A stretch of 39,722 bases of DNA from Candidatus Poribacteria bacterium (GTDB lineage Bacteria > Poribacteria > WGA-4E > GCA-2687025). How positions within the stretch are numbered: the stretch's first letter is position 1; every line of letters begins with the position of its first letter. Positions 7,954 to 16,675 of the stretch are shown piece by piece. A program made the translations under genes and the position numbers. The notes under the pieces are model-generated. The model was given only the letters and a program-made list of their open reading frames with translations. It was not told where the DNA came from and made no database searches. Where the stretch lies: positions 1-39,722 of the forward strand of contig VGLH01000019.1 in NCBI GenBank assembly GCA_016866785.1, given 5' to 3'.

Positions 7954-9105
7954 TCAGCGGCGCAGAACGCTGACCGGATCGAGCGACTTTCCGTCGCGCC
8001 AGACCTCGAAGTGCAGGTGCGGTCCCGTCGTGTAGCCGGTGTCGCCCACGAGGGCGATTCGCGCCCCCTGCTTCACCTTCTGACCGCGCTTTACGAGAAT
8101 GCGCGAAGCGTGGGCGTATCGGGTGGAGTACCCGCTTTCGTGATCGACCACGACCAGGTTCCCGTAGCCTCCCAGGCGTCCTGCGTAGCTCACGGTTCCA
8201 CTGCGCGCTGCGCGGATCGGGTATCCCGAGCCCGTCGCGTAATCGACGCCCTTGTGCATCGTCCACCGCCCGCTGATGGGGTGGGTTCGGTAGCCGTAGC
8301 CCGACGAGATGGGCCCCGGCGCAGGCGAGGCGAATCGCTCGGCTCGCGTGCGGTTCCTGCCCACCGCGACGGCGTTCGTGCGTCCGGTCCGGATCAGGAA
8401 CCGAGGAATCTTCGCCGACGGCAGGAACAACTCCTGACCGACCTTGACGACGTCCGGGTCCTCCAGCGCGTTGGCGTCGACGATCTTGTCGATCGTCACG
8501 TCGTACGCAAGGGAGATGTCTTCGAGCGTGTCGTCTTTCTCGATGACATGCAGCAAGCCGCGCCGATCCGGCACGCGGAGCTTGTCGCCGGGATGGATCG
8601 ACCGGCTGCTCTTGAGCCGGTTCACGCTGAGCAGCGTGTACCAATCCACTCGGTAGCTGCGTGCGATCACGGATAGGCTTTCGCCGCGCCGCACCTCGTG
8701 GGTGACGTACTGAACGCCCGCCTTCCGTTGAGATGCGGGCGTCTCCTGCGCGGCAACACGCGCGCTCGACTTCCCCGCCGCGACACGCGCAGGCTCCGGC
8801 GTATCGGCAACGGACATGTCAGGCGTCTCCGCAGGCTCGGTGGCGTCGATCACCTGCGCGTCGCGCGCGAACGCGCGAGCTCCGCCCAGGTGTGGCAGTT
8901 GGAACGACGCGATTTCGGTATCGTTGGTGGACGATTGCGGCTTCGGAATCGCCAGAACCATCATCGCGAAGGCAGACGCCAAGGAGAGAATGAAGTATGC
9001 CCAAGCGCGGACTCGACCCGCGCGTTCCTGGCGCGCCTTGCGGCTGTAGCGGTTCCCCCGCTTCGGTTGTTCGGAGCGCAACTCGTCCAGTCGTCGTAGC
9101 TCCAT
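7954..9105 (-). CDS. Membrane-anchored LysM/M23 peptidoglycan endopeptidase
   Basis: A 383-residue protein with a basic cytoplasmic N-terminus, one transmembrane helix (34-53), a low-complexity Pro/Ala/Thr linker (about 80-130), two LysM peptidoglycan-binding domains (133-178 and 184-229) and a C-terminal M23 zinc metallopeptidase domain (about 268-377). The zinc-site residues are present: HKGVD (H284 and D288) and HLH (363-365), with H332 in YAHAS. It should cut cross-bridges in the periplasm, or act as an activator like NlpD/EnvC if inactive, but the intact ligands argue for activity. GGAAGGAG precedes the ATG. The stop is followed by a clear terminator, so it is the last gene of the SDR/DUF4091 run. 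Confidence 0.92.
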   Translation of the reverse strand: MELRRLDELRSEQPKRGNRYSRKARQERAGRVRAWAYFILSLASAFAMMVLAIPKPQSSTNDTEIASFQLPHLGGARAFARDAQVIDATEPAETPDMSVADTPEPARVAAGKSSARVAAQETPASQRKAGVQYVTHEVRRGESLSVIARSYRVDWYTLLSVNRLKSSRSIHPGDKLRVPDRRGLLHVIEKDDTLEDISLAYDVTIDKIVDANALEDPDVVKVGQELFLPSAKIPRFLIRTGRTNAVAVGRNRTRAERFASPAPGPISSGYGYRTHPISGRWTMHKGVDYATGSGYPIRAARSGTVSYAGRLGGYGNLVVVDHESGYSTRYAHASRILVKRGQKVKQGARIALVGDTGYTTGPHLHFEVWRDGKSLDPVSVLRR

Positions 9106-9144
9106 CGCTTCTCCTTCCGTGCGAGCCCTTGCCGTGTCAGGGCA

Positions 9145-11091
9145 TCAGCGCGGCGACGGCAGTTCGTGCGCGCCGCAGAACGCGCCCAGTCGCTCCAGCG
9201 CCTGCGCGATTCGAGCGCGATGCTCGTAGATGGCGGCTGGATCGGTCGCGAACTCCGTCATGCTCTTTGAAATGGCATCGGGAACCATCAACAGGTCTTC
9301 GCTCTGCGCCAGATGAGGCTCGATCTCCGCGTTCGCGTCGCTCGACAGATTCGCCAGCGATGCCCGGATGACCTTCACCGTCTCGCGCAGGAGCCACAGG
9401 TATTCGTAGTCTTCGATCCCTTCGCGCAGCATCTCCCACCGGATTGAGCTCGCGGGCCCGTCCAGCGACTTGCGCGGCGACGTCCCGACCGTCTCCGGCG
9501 GCGGGTAGATGAACCGTCCGTCGCCGTTGCCCCAGTGACCGACATGCCCCGGTTCGCGCCCGTAACCGGTCTGGTAGCTCATCGGGTCGGCGTAGGGATC
9601 CTGGATGCCGTCGGGGAACGCGAGGTCACTCGTCCAGTAGTTCGATTGCCAGACGAGGATGCCATCCACGCCGTACTTCCACGTCTGCCAGAGCCAGACG
9701 CGCAGCTCCGTCGCCGGGTGGTCGGTGAACAGCGTTACGTAGGGAGCCTTCGGCGCGGTGCAGATGTACCACCAGAACCGCTCGCCCTTCTCTCGGCGCG
9801 GTTCCGCCAGTTCTGGATCGAAGTCGGGCGTCATCGCGCACCAGAGCTCGACGTAGCCATGCAGCGCTTCGGACGGTTCCTCCGTCAGCATCCGATTCAG
9901 TTTCGGCGCGGCTTGGCGAATGTTCTCCATCCCCGCCTTGACGAAGTCGAAATCCTTGGGTTCCGGCTCGTCGAACCAGTAGATGTACGCCTTGTCGAGC
10001 CAGCCCTTCTCTTCGAGGTGAGTCTCGATCTGCTGAGCGTATTGACGGAACAGCCGGTTGTACTCAGGAGAGCCCTGCGCGTGACCGAAGAACTCGCCAG
10101 CGTGGTGCGAGTGGAAGGTTCCTCCTCCGACGCCTCTCAGCGGCAGGCGCAGCGAGTTGAACCCGAACTCGTCGAAGTAGCGCGATGCCGCCGCATCGAA
10201 GCGCGTGAAGTCGACGCGGATCTGAGACGGCGTGACGCTCTCGTCGAGGCGCACCTCGATGGGATCCAGCGATGTCGGGTCGTAAGGCGAGATGCGATGC
10301 GCCGAAAAACTCCGATAGTAGCGGTCGACGACGGTGCGAAGCTCCTCGTCCGTATCCAGTCGGTGGTACCGTCGGACGACGCCCGGCGAGAACCCGAACG
10401 CCGTCTGGACGTGCGTTTCCCGCGGCAGGGCGAAGTCCCACACGTGCAGCCGGTAGGGAACCTCGGAGCTCCAGTCCTCCGCGTCGAGCGAGATGGCGCC
10501 GCTGTAGTCGCCGGGCGTCGCGTCGCTCGGAATGTACACGGTGACCCAGATCGGCACGTTGACGCCCGCTGTCAGATCGAACGGCTCCTGGATCGACGCG
10601 ATCGGATCGGGCCAAGCGCCCACGGAGCCCGTGTTGTCGGTCGGCTTCGTCACGGGAACGTAGAGGACTCGCGCCACGGAGACATGCCGAGATGCGATCT
10701 CCGCGCTGCCAGAGGACTTGAGCCCGGACGCCGTCACGCGAAGCCGCCGGAGATGACGTTTGGGGCGGATGACGATCTGGAAGGATTCGTACTCATGGCG
10801 GGCGGCGGAGATGGTCGCGGCTTCCGCGACCGCAGTCGGCACGTCGCGGCGCTTGCCGACCTTGCGGGTGGCGTCCGCCCACCAGACATCTGCAGCGGAC
10901 GTCGCGAGCAGCGTCTGCCCGTAGTCGGAAGCTGTCAGCGGTGAAGCCATGAGCGTCTCTGTCTGGATGATGATTCGGGCGAACGCGACGATCAAGACCA
11001 GGTGAAGAGGCGCCGCAACGGCTGCCAGGATACTATACGTCCCTCGACAGCAGCCGGTTGCATGGCGAATCTCTCGCCTAGTCTGCCGCAT
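9145..11091 (-). CDS. DUF4091 / GH123-like glycoside hydrolase
   Basis: A 648-residue protein of the DUF4091 type, related to GH123 beta-N-acetylgalactosaminidases. It has an N-terminal beta-sandwich (about 60-215, including WVTVYIPSDATPGDYSG) and a TIM-barrel half with YWFDEPEP near residue 370. There the paired Asp-Glu matches the GH123 catalytic pair. The C-terminal EMLREGIEDYEYLWLLRE is a reliable DUF4091 signature. The start is uncertain. An ATG at 11091 overlaps the upstream SDR stop by 14 bases and gives a hydrophobic signal-like segment (20-42). A second ATG at 10950 gives a shorter cytosolic form, and a TATAGT box lies between them. The likely role is release of amino sugars from glycans; the exact substrate is unknown. 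Confidence 0.82.
   Translation of the reverse strand: MRQTRREIRHATGCCRGTYSILAAVAAPLHLVLIVAFARIIIQTETLMASPLTASDYGQTLLATSAADVWWADATRKVGKRRDVPTAVAEAATISAARHEYESFQIVIRPKRHLRRLRVTASGLKSSGSAEIASRHVSVARVLYVPVTKPTDNTGSVGAWPDPIASIQEPFDLTAGVNVPIWVTVYIPSDATPGDYSGAISLDAEDWSSEVPYRLHVWDFALPRETHVQTAFGFSPGVVRRYHRLDTDEELRTVVDRYYRSFSAHRISPYDPTSLDPIEVRLDESVTPSQIRVDFTRFDAAASRYFDEFGFNSLRLPLRGVGGGTFHSHHAGEFFGHAQGSPEYNRLFRQYAQQIETHLEEKGWLDKAYIYWFDEPEPKDFDFVKAGMENIRQAAPKLNRMLTEEPSEALHGYVELWCAMTPDFDPELAEPRREKGERFWWYICTAPKAPYVTLFTDHPATELRVWLWQTWKYGVDGILVWQSNYWTSDLAFPDGIQDPYADPMSYQTGYGREPGHVGHWGNGDGRFIYPPPETVGTSPRKSLDGPASSIRWEMLREGIEDYEYLWLLRETVKVIRASLANLSSDANAEIEPHLAQSEDLLMVPDAISKSMTEFATDPAAIYEHRARIAQALERLGAFCGAHELPSPR
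11032..11037 (-). promoter_or_regulatory. Possible -10 box before the internal start of the DUF4091 gene
   Basis: TATAGT on the minus strand, within GACGTATAGTATCC, lies about 80 bases before the ATG at 10950. No convincing -35 box is seen at 16-18 bases. If used, it would favour the shorter protein. Confidence 0.3.
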
Positions 11092-11887
11092 CGCCCAGGT
11101 TCCATCCGCCGTCGAGAACGGCGATGCGCCCCGTCTTGTAGTGCGCGCGCGGATGCGCGAGCGTCAGCGTCTCGAAGACGACGGCGTCCACGTCGGCGAA
11201 CTTCGTCACCGGCAGCTTGCCTTCGCGCAGCGCCTCTTCCTTCCTGCCGATCGTCGCCAAGCCCATGCCGGCGTACACGACGCCGACCGCGACCACGTGC
11301 ACATTGATATCGTCGGAACGTAGCTCCAGCGCCAGCGCGCGCATCCGACGCTCCATCGAGCGCTTCGATTCCGCGTAGCGCTTCAGGTACTCCGCGCTGA
11401 ATGACTTCCATTCCGTGACGTAGGACGACAGCGAGATGATCGCCCCGCGCGTCGGCGTCTGCGGCGAGGCGTGTGCGTTCTGTCGAATCGCCGCAGCGGC
11501 TTCCCGCGCGAAGTCGGTCGGGGCGACCGCGTTGATCGTGCGCTGATCCCGAACGCGAGCGGGCGTCAGATCGTCGCGATAGCAGACACCCGCACTGTTG
11601 ATCAGGACGTCGAGCCGACCGAACCGACTGAGCACTTCGTCGAGAACCCGCCGCCGATCCCGTCGGCTCTTGATGTCAGCGCGCAGGAGCACTAGGCGCC
11701 CGTCACGGACTGCCTCGGTTTGGTCTTTACGAATAGAGGCTTCGGCTTCGATGGACGCCGGCGACGCCCCGCGATGGAAGGCGAGAACACGGGCGCCGGC
11801 TTCGAGGAATCCGTCGGCGATGGCTCGCCCGATCCCTCGGGTGCCCCCGGAAACGATGACTGCACGTCCCTGGTGGCTCAGGGACAT
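11078..11887 (-). CDS. Short-chain dehydrogenase/reductase (SDR)
   Basis: A 269-residue classical SDR with cofactor motif SGGTRGIG (13-20), NSAG (97-100), structural Asn in TINA (N119), Ser pair 154-155 in ISLSS, and Y171/K175 in YAESK. The Ser-to-Tyr spacing is a few residues longer than usual, caused by the KSFSAEYLKR insert. The C-terminal TGRIAVLDGG is typical. It is the first gene of a minus-strand run with the DUF4091 protein (14-base overlap if the long start is used) and the M23 peptidase. A sugar or sugar-derivative substrate would fit the neighbour. The ribosome-binding site is weak. The Gfo/Idh gene is divergent, with 268 bases between. Confidence 0.88.
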   Translation of the reverse strand: MSLSHQGRAVIVSGGTRGIGRAIADGFLEAGARVLAFHRGASPASIEAEASIRKDQTEAVRDGRLVLLRADIKSRRDRRRVLDEVLSRFGRLDVLINSAGVCYRDDLTPARVRDQRTINAVAPTDFAREAAAAIRQNAHASPQTPTRGAIISLSSYVTEWKSFSAEYLKRYAESKRSMERRMRALALELRSDDINVHVVAVGVVYAGMGLATIGRKEEALREGKLPVTKFADVDAVVFETLTLAHPRAHYKTGRIAVLDGGWNLGDAAD

Positions 11888-12155
11888 TGGGTCTCAACCA
11901 TCGGTGCTCCGTTCGGCGGGAGCGTTGTGGCGTCCTTGCTGCGTCGAGACTGCGCCGGAATCAAGTCGTCGCTCAGGATAACATATGAATCTGACGGAAG
12001 CAAGGCGAGTCTCCAGATGGCGTTGACGTCGGTTCTCGCGACGGCGATACTGCGTGTGCGCAGAGCACCCGGTTCCGCGCCTGCCCAGCGCGGATCACCA
12101 GATGCCAGCGTTCATCGGCTCGTGCAGGCTATCCAGCTCGGGAAGGGACTTCGGA

Positions 12156-13238
12156 ATGAAGATCGGGATCGTCGGCTGCGGGAACATCAGCGGCGCTTAC
12201 TTCGGCGGCGCGCAGAAGACGGATGTCGTCGAGATCAAGAGTTGCGCCGACCTCAATATGGACGCCGCGCGGCGTCAGGCGGAGAAGCACGGCTGCGAAG
12301 CCGTCACTGTCGACGCCCTGCTGGCGGACCCCGAAATCGAGCTCGTCGTCAACCTGACGATCCCCCGGGCTCACGCTGAGGTCGCTCTCCGCGCCATCGA
12401 GGCTGGCAAGCACACCTACAGCGAGAAGCCGTTCGCCGTCGACGTCGCCAGCGGTAAGCGCGTCATCGACGCGGCGCGCGCGAAGGGCGTACGGGTCGGA
12501 TGCGCGCCGGACACGTTCCTCGGCGCGGGCATCCAGACGTCGCGCAAGGCGCTGGACGGCGGAGCCATCGGCAAGCCGCTTGCCGGTTCCGCCTTCATGT
12601 GCGGACATGGACACGAGAGCTGGCATCCGAACCCGGCGTTCTACTATGACATCGGCGGCGGGCCCATGTTCGACATGGGGCCCTACTACGTGACGGCGCT
12701 CGTCAACATCCTGGGACCCGCCAAGCGCGTCGCGGCGGTCACGAGCAAGGGCTTCGACGAGCGTATCGCCACAAGTGAAGCCGCGAAGGGCTTGCGCATC
12801 CCGGTCAACACGCCGACGCACCTCGCCGGAACCATCGAGTTCGCCAACGGAGCCGTGGTCACGATGATCATGAGCTTCGACATGTGGCGGCACGGACTCC
12901 CCTGCATCGAGCTCTACGGCACGGAGGGCTCCATACGCGTTCCCGACCCCAACGGGTTCGGCGGAACCGTCTCGGTCAGCAAGGCGCGGGAGGACTGGCA
13001 GGAGGTCCCCCTCGCGTTCCCGAACAACGCGCGGATGATCGGCGTCATCGACATGGCGCAGGCGATCCGGTCCGGACGCCCTCACCGCGCGAACGGCGAG
13101 CTCGCCTACCACGTGCTGGAGGTCATGGCGTCCTTCGAGCGGTCATCCGTGACGGGCAGACATGTCGAGATCAGCACGCAGATCGAGCGCCCTGCTGCGA
13201 TGGCGCTGGGCTTGGCGGAGTGGGAGATCGACAAGTAG
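12156..13238 (+). CDS. Gfo/Idh/MocA-family oxidoreductase
   Basis: A 360-residue NAD(P)-dependent sugar or inositol-type dehydrogenase. The Rossmann motif GIVGCGNIS is at 4-12, and the family cofactor/active-site triad EKP at 90-92 (Lys91). A C-terminal beta-sheet domain includes NTPTHLAGTIEFANGA and a conserved DIGGGPMFDMGPYY stretch (about 165-180) carrying the usual substrate-side His/Asp area. GGAAGGGA at 12141-12148 fixes the ATG at 12156, although the frame is open 100 bases further upstream. It stands alone, divergent from the SDR/DUF4091 run, so it may share a control region with it. The exact substrate is unknown. Confidence 0.92.
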   Translation: MKIGIVGCGNISGAYFGGAQKTDVVEIKSCADLNMDAARRQAEKHGCEAVTVDALLADPEIELVVNLTIPRAHAEVALRAIEAGKHTYSEKPFAVDVASGKRVIDAARAKGVRVGCAPDTFLGAGIQTSRKALDGGAIGKPLAGSAFMCGHGHESWHPNPAFYYDIGGGPMFDMGPYYVTALVNILGPAKRVAAVTSKGFDERIATSEAAKGLRIPVNTPTHLAGTIEFANGAVVTMIMSFDMWRHGLPCIELYGTEGSIRVPDPNGFGGTVSVSKAREDWQEVPLAFPNNARMIGVIDMAQAIRSGRPHRANGELAYHVLEVMASFERSSVTGRHVEISTQIERPAAMALGLAEWEIDK

Positions 13239-13279
13239 CCGCAGACCCGTCCCGCGCGAGCGTGATGCCTTGACTCTAG

Positions 13280-13354
13280 GCTCCCGTTTCCGCGGGAGCG
13301 ACGTGTGGTCGTGCTCCGCGCCTGGTGGTTCGTCATTCCCGCGAAAGCGGGAAT
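13280..13354. repeat. REP doublet (two inverted hairpins, REPIN/BIME-like)
   Basis: Two palindromes face each other. The first is GCTCCCG (13280-13286) with CGGGAGC (13293-13299) around a 6-base loop. The second is ATTCCCGC (13335-13342) with GCGGGAAT (13347-13354) around a GAAA tetraloop. The second is the widespread bacterial repeat that reads CGTCATTCCCGCGAAAGC. The first is a diverged copy in inverse orientation, also ending in GCGACG. Such doublets are spread by RAYT transposases elsewhere. This one lies between the dehydrogenase stop and uvrB and may also end the upstream transcript. Confidence 0.8.
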
Positions 13355-13360
13355 CCAGAA

Positions 13361-13366
13361 TACAAT
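13361..13366 (+). promoter_or_regulatory. Possible uvrB -10 box
   Basis: TACAAT follows the second REP hairpin directly, 78 bases before the uvrB start. The base 17-bp upstream position falls inside the hairpin and has no good -35 hexamer, so this is a weak call. Confidence 0.3.
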
Positions 13367-13443
13367 CGCACGCTTGCTCGTACGTCCCTGGCGACCTACT
13401 CTAGGTCGTAGCAACGCGTCCACGTACCGCCAGGGGCGTTCCC

Positions 13444-15423
13444 ATGCCCGACCTGCAAGTCGTCTCCGAGTTCGAACCCGCCGGTGACCAGCCCAGAGCC
13501 ATCGACGGGCTGGTCGAAGGGCTCCGCGCCAACGAGCCCTACCAGACGCTCCTCGGCGTCACCGGCAGCGGCAAGACGTTCACGATGGCGCACGTCATCG
13601 AGCGCGTCCAAAAGCCCACGCTCGTCATCTCGCACAACAAGACGCTCGCCGCGCAACTCTTCGGGGAGTTCCGCGAGTTCTTTCCCCACAACGCCGTCCA
13701 CTACTTCGTCAGCTTCTACGACTACTACCAGCCGGAAGCCTACATCCCCTCGACGGACACCTACATCGAGAAGGACCTGCTTCGTAACGAGGAGATCGAG
13801 AAGTACCGGATGATGTCCACGGCGTCGCTCCTGACGCGCCGGGATGTCATCGTCGTCGCCAGCGTGTCGTGCATCTTCGGCATCGGCTCGCCGGAGGAGT
13901 ACCAGCGGCAGAACATCACGCTGAAGGTGCGCGACCGGGTTCGCCGCAACGAGCTCATCCGACAGCTCGTCGAGATCCGCTACAAGCGGAACGACTACGA
14001 CTTCTCGCACGGCTGCATCCGATCGCGCGGCGACGTCATCGAGGTCTTCCCGGCGTACAGCGACAACGCCTACCGGATCGAGCTCTTCGGCGACGAGATC
14101 GAGCGCATTCGCGAGATCGACACGGTCACTGGCGAGATCGTCGCGACGCTCGACAACGTCGTCATCTTCCCGGCGTACCACTTCATGACCGCGCCGGAGC
14201 GGATGGAACGCGCCCTGCTCGACATCGAGCTGGAGCTCCAGAGCCGTATCGAGTGGTTCATCCAAGAAGGCAAGCTGCTCGAAGCCCAGCGGATCGAGCA
14301 ACGGACGCGGTTCGACCTGGAGATGCTCCGCGAAGTCGGTTCCTGCCAGGGCATCGAGAACTACTCGCGCCATCTCGACGGCAGACAGCCCGGAGAACCC
14401 CCGTACTGCCTCATCAACTTCTTCCCGGACGACTACCTGCTGATCATCGACGAGTCACACGTCACGCTGCCGCAGCTACGAGGTATGTACTTCGGCGACC
14501 GCTCCCGGAAACAGACGCTCGTGGACTACGGGTTCCGCCTGCCTTCGGCGCTGGACAACCGTCCCCTACGGTTCGAGGAGCTCCAGAAGCTCCTGAACCA
14601 GGCGATCTTCGTCTCCGCGACACCGGGCCCCTACGAGCTGGATGTCTCCGAGCGCGTCGTCGAGCAGGTCATCCGCCCGACCGGACTTGTCGACCCGGAG
14701 ATGCTCATCGTCCCAACGCGCGGGCAGATCGACCATCTCATCGGTGAATGCCGCAAGCGCGTTGCCAAGAAGCAGCGAGTCCTCGTGACGACCTTGACCA
14801 AGCGGATGTCCGAGGACCTGACCGACTACCTCACCGAGGTCGGTCTCCGCGTCCGGTATCTCCACTCCGAGATCGACACGCTGGAACGCACGGACATCCT
14901 GCGCGACCTGCGCGAGGGCAAGTTCGACATCCTCGTCGGCATCAATCTGCTGCGAGAGGGGCTCGACCTGCCGGAAGTCTCCCTCGTCGCCATTCTCGAC
15001 GCCGACCGCGAGGGGTTCCTGCGCTCCGAGACGTCGCTCATTCAGACCGCCGGACGCGCCGCACGCAACGCCGAGAGCACCGTGATCCTCTACGCCGACA
15101 ACCTCACCGGCTCGATGGAACGCGCCATCGCCGAGACGACGCGTCGCCGCACGCTTCAGCTCGAGTTCAACGAGAAACATGGGATCGTCCCCCGCACCAT
15201 CGTCCGGGGCGTCCATGCCTCACTGCACCTCGACGAGACGCCGGACGAGAAAGACCTCGACGCGCCGCTCATGGTCGCCGAAGGCGCGGACGCCGAGGAC
15301 GTCGCCGCGATCATCGCCTCGCTCGAAGCCGAGATGCGGAATGCCGCGCAGGCGCTGGAGTTCGAGAAGGCGGCGGCTCTGCGCGACCAGATTCAGGAAC
15401 TGCGCGAAGGGCTGGGCGAGTGA
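13444..15423 (+). CDS. uvrB: UvrABC system protein B
   Basis: A 659-residue DNA damage-recognition helicase of nucleotide excision repair, loaded onto lesions by UvrA and binding UvrC for dual incision. Walker A GVTGSGKT lies at 38-45. The beta-hairpin region that locks onto DNA carries YYQPEAYIP (94-102) and DTYIEKD. The helicase motifs DESH and QTAGRAARN are intact. The C-terminal UVR domain (about 615-655, including [14 protein letters not shown]) is the UvrC-binding coiled coil. Length and motif order are normal. GGGGCG precedes the ATG. It heads a tight run: its stop overlaps the HAD gene start by four bases. Confidence 0.98.
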   Translation: MPDLQVVSEFEPAGDQPRAIDGLVEGLRANEPYQTLLGVTGSGKTFTMAHVIERVQKPTLVISHNKTLAAQLFGEFREFFPHNAVHYFVSFYDYYQPEAYIPSTDTYIEKDLLRNEEIEKYRMMSTASLLTRRDVIVVASVSCIFGIGSPEEYQRQNITLKVRDRVRRNELIRQLVEIRYKRNDYDFSHGCIRSRGDVIEVFPAYSDNAYRIELFGDEIERIREIDTVTGEIVATLDNVVIFPAYHFMTAPERMERALLDIELELQSRIEWFIQEGKLLEAQRIEQRTRFDLEMLREVGSCQGIENYSRHLDGRQPGEPPYCLINFFPDDYLLIIDESHVTLPQLRGMYFGDRSRKQTLVDYGFRLPSALDNRPLRFEELQKLLNQAIFVSATPGPYELDVSERVVEQVIRPTGLVDPEMLIVPTRGQIDHLIGECRKRVAKKQRVLVTTLTKRMSEDLTDYLTEVGLRVRYLHSEIDTLERTDILRDLREGKFDILVGINLLREGLDLPEVSLVAILDADREGFLRSETSLIQTAGRAARNAESTVILYADNLTGSMERAIAETTRRRTLQLEFNEKHGIVPRTIVRGVHASLHLDETPDEKDLDAPLMVAEGADAEDVAAIIASLEAEMRNAAQALEFEKAAALRDQIQELREGLGE

Positions 15424-16100
15424 GTTCCAGACCCCTGCGAGCCGTCTTCTTCGACATGGACGGGCTCATCATCGACACGGAGTCGCCGGATTACGCCGTG
15501 TGGAGGGACGTTCTGTCGGAACGCGGGTTTGAGCTCCCGATGAGACTCTGGTCCACCTGCATCGGCACTTACGGAGGGATCGACGGCGTCTTCGAGACGC
15601 TGGGCGTTCCCGATGACGTGCGCCAGGACGCGCGAGCCGTGAAGCGGGATCGCTATCGGGCGGCTGTCGCGGCGGCGATGGTTCCACTGCCGGGGTTCCC
15701 GGAGCTCTTCGGTTGGCTTCGGTCGCAGGACGTTCAGTGCGCCGTCGTTTCGACATCGTCGCCTGACTGGGTCGAGTTCGTGTTGGGTGGACTCGCCATC
15801 GCCGACGCGTTCGACTTCGTCTTGTCCGGAGGCGACGTCGCGCGAGGGAAGCCGCATCCCGATCTTTACGAGCTTGCCGTACGCAAGGCGGGCAGTCCTA
15901 TCGAGGAGTGCATCGCGTTCGAGGACTCGGCGAACGGCGTCCTCGCCGCGTCGCGGGCTGGCGTGTCCGTCGTCGCCGTGCCAAACACCATGACCGAAGA
16001 TCAGGATTTCTCGCGGGCGACGGCGCGCGTATCGTCCCTGGAACACGTTGACGGGGCGTTCCTGCGAAGCCTCGGCTACGAGGTCGCCGACTCGTCCTGA
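15420..16100 (+). CDS. HAD-superfamily hydrolase (beta-phosphoglucomutase/phosphatase-like)
   Basis: A 226-residue HAD subfamily I enzyme. Motif I is [12 protein letters not shown] (10-21; nucleophile D12, acid-base D14). Motif II Ser is in VVSTSS, motif III Lys in GKPHPD, and motif IV the Asp in AFEDSANG. A helical cap sits between motifs I and II, as in beta-phosphoglucomutases and the YcjU/GPH phosphatases. The start is the GTG at 15420, read in GTGA overlap with the uvrB stop, so it is translationally coupled. It may dephosphorylate a sugar phosphate or nucleotide-like metabolite; uvrB linkage alone does not define a repair role. Confidence 0.9.
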   Translation: MSSRPLRAVFFDMDGLIIDTESPDYAVWRDVLSERGFELPMRLWSTCIGTYGGIDGVFETLGVPDDVRQDARAVKRDRYRAAVAAAMVPLPGFPELFGWLRSQDVQCAVVSTSSPDWVEFVLGGLAIADAFDFVLSGGDVARGKPHPDLYELAVRKAGSPIEECIAFEDSANGVLAASRAGVSVVAVPNTMTEDQDFSRATARVSSLEHVDGAFLRSLGYEVADSS

Positions 16101-16109
16101 AAGGTCAAC

Positions 16110-16253
16110 ATGCGACGAGGGAACGCCGATAGACGATTGGCGGAGCTCGAGGACGAACTGAGCCTGGCGCGCTGGGAGCATCGGCGGCGGCGCATCTTCT
16201 GGATCGTCGGAGCGCTTCTCGTCGCCGGGTTCGTCCTGTTCTGGGTCTTCTGA
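16110..16253 (+). CDS. 47-residue single-pass membrane protein
   Basis: A small gene nine bases after the HAD stop, with AAAGG before its ATG and a TGA at 16251. It encodes a charged, helical N-terminus (about 1-28, rich in Arg and Glu) followed by one strongly hydrophobic helix (about 29-47, starting IFWIVGALL and ending FWVF). The Arg-rich patch RRRR just before the helix predicts a cytoplasmic N-terminus. Its tight spacing and its position in the uvrB run suggest a real gene. I recognise no family. Confidence 0.6.
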   Translation: MRRGNADRRLAELEDELSLARWEHRRRRIFWIVGALLVAGFVLFWVF

Positions 16254-16276
16254 TCGCCGGGTGACATGGACTGCAC

Positions 16277-16666
16277 ATGGCGGAATACGCGTTCGACGAC
16301 AGCTTCAGCGCGGAACCGGAACGGGAGCGCTCGCGGCAGAGAGTTGAGCGCCAAGCCGTCCTCCTGTGGGTCGCCTTCGACGACTTGGACTCGCTGCGCG
16401 ACGCCGACCTGACGGGCATGGACCTCTCCGGCGCCGACCTGTGGGGAGTCGATTTCCGTCGGCTCGACCTGCGCGGATGCCGGTTCGACGGAAGCAACTT
16501 CCTGGGCGCAGACCTGCGCAACGCGGATGTCCGAGGCTGCAGCTTCCGCGATGTCTACCTCGGTCACACCCACATGGCGGGCGCGATCTACGACGACGAC
16601 ACCGTGTTCCCCGACGACTTCGAGCCGGTCGAGAACCTGATGCTGTTCTTCGGCGCCGAACTCTAG
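16277..16666 (+). CDS. Pentapeptide repeat protein
   Basis: A 129-residue protein whose middle (about 38-103) is built of A(D/N)LXX pentapeptide repeats (e.g. DADLTGMDLSGADLW and LGADLRNADVRG), which form a right-handed quadrilateral beta-helix. The first 36 residues are charged and helical. The end (YDDDTVFPDDFEP) is the common capping sequence of this family. About a dozen repeats is short compared with the DNA-mimic Qnr/MfpA group, so gyrase binding cannot be assumed. No clear Shine-Dalgarno lies before the ATG. It lies in the uvrB run between a small membrane protein and a GT9 gene. Confidence 0.85.
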   Translation: MAEYAFDDSFSAEPERERSRQRVERQAVLLWVAFDDLDSLRDADLTGMDLSGADLWGVDFRRLDLRGCRFDGSNFLGADLRNADVRGCSFRDVYLGHTHMAGAIYDDDTVFPDDFEPVENLMLFFGAEL

Positions 16667-16675
16667 CGCGAGTCC

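Noticed and set aside
4267-11997. The same 11-mer GAATCTGACGG before both the URO-D-like gene (4269) and the Gfo/Idh gene (11987)
   Set aside because: Only two copies, at different distances from their genes, with no palindrome or further flanking identity. It may be chance.
13305-13487. A small frame over the REP hairpin that reads FVIPAKAGIQ
   Set aside because: This peptide is a well-known translation of the common repeat, not a gene.
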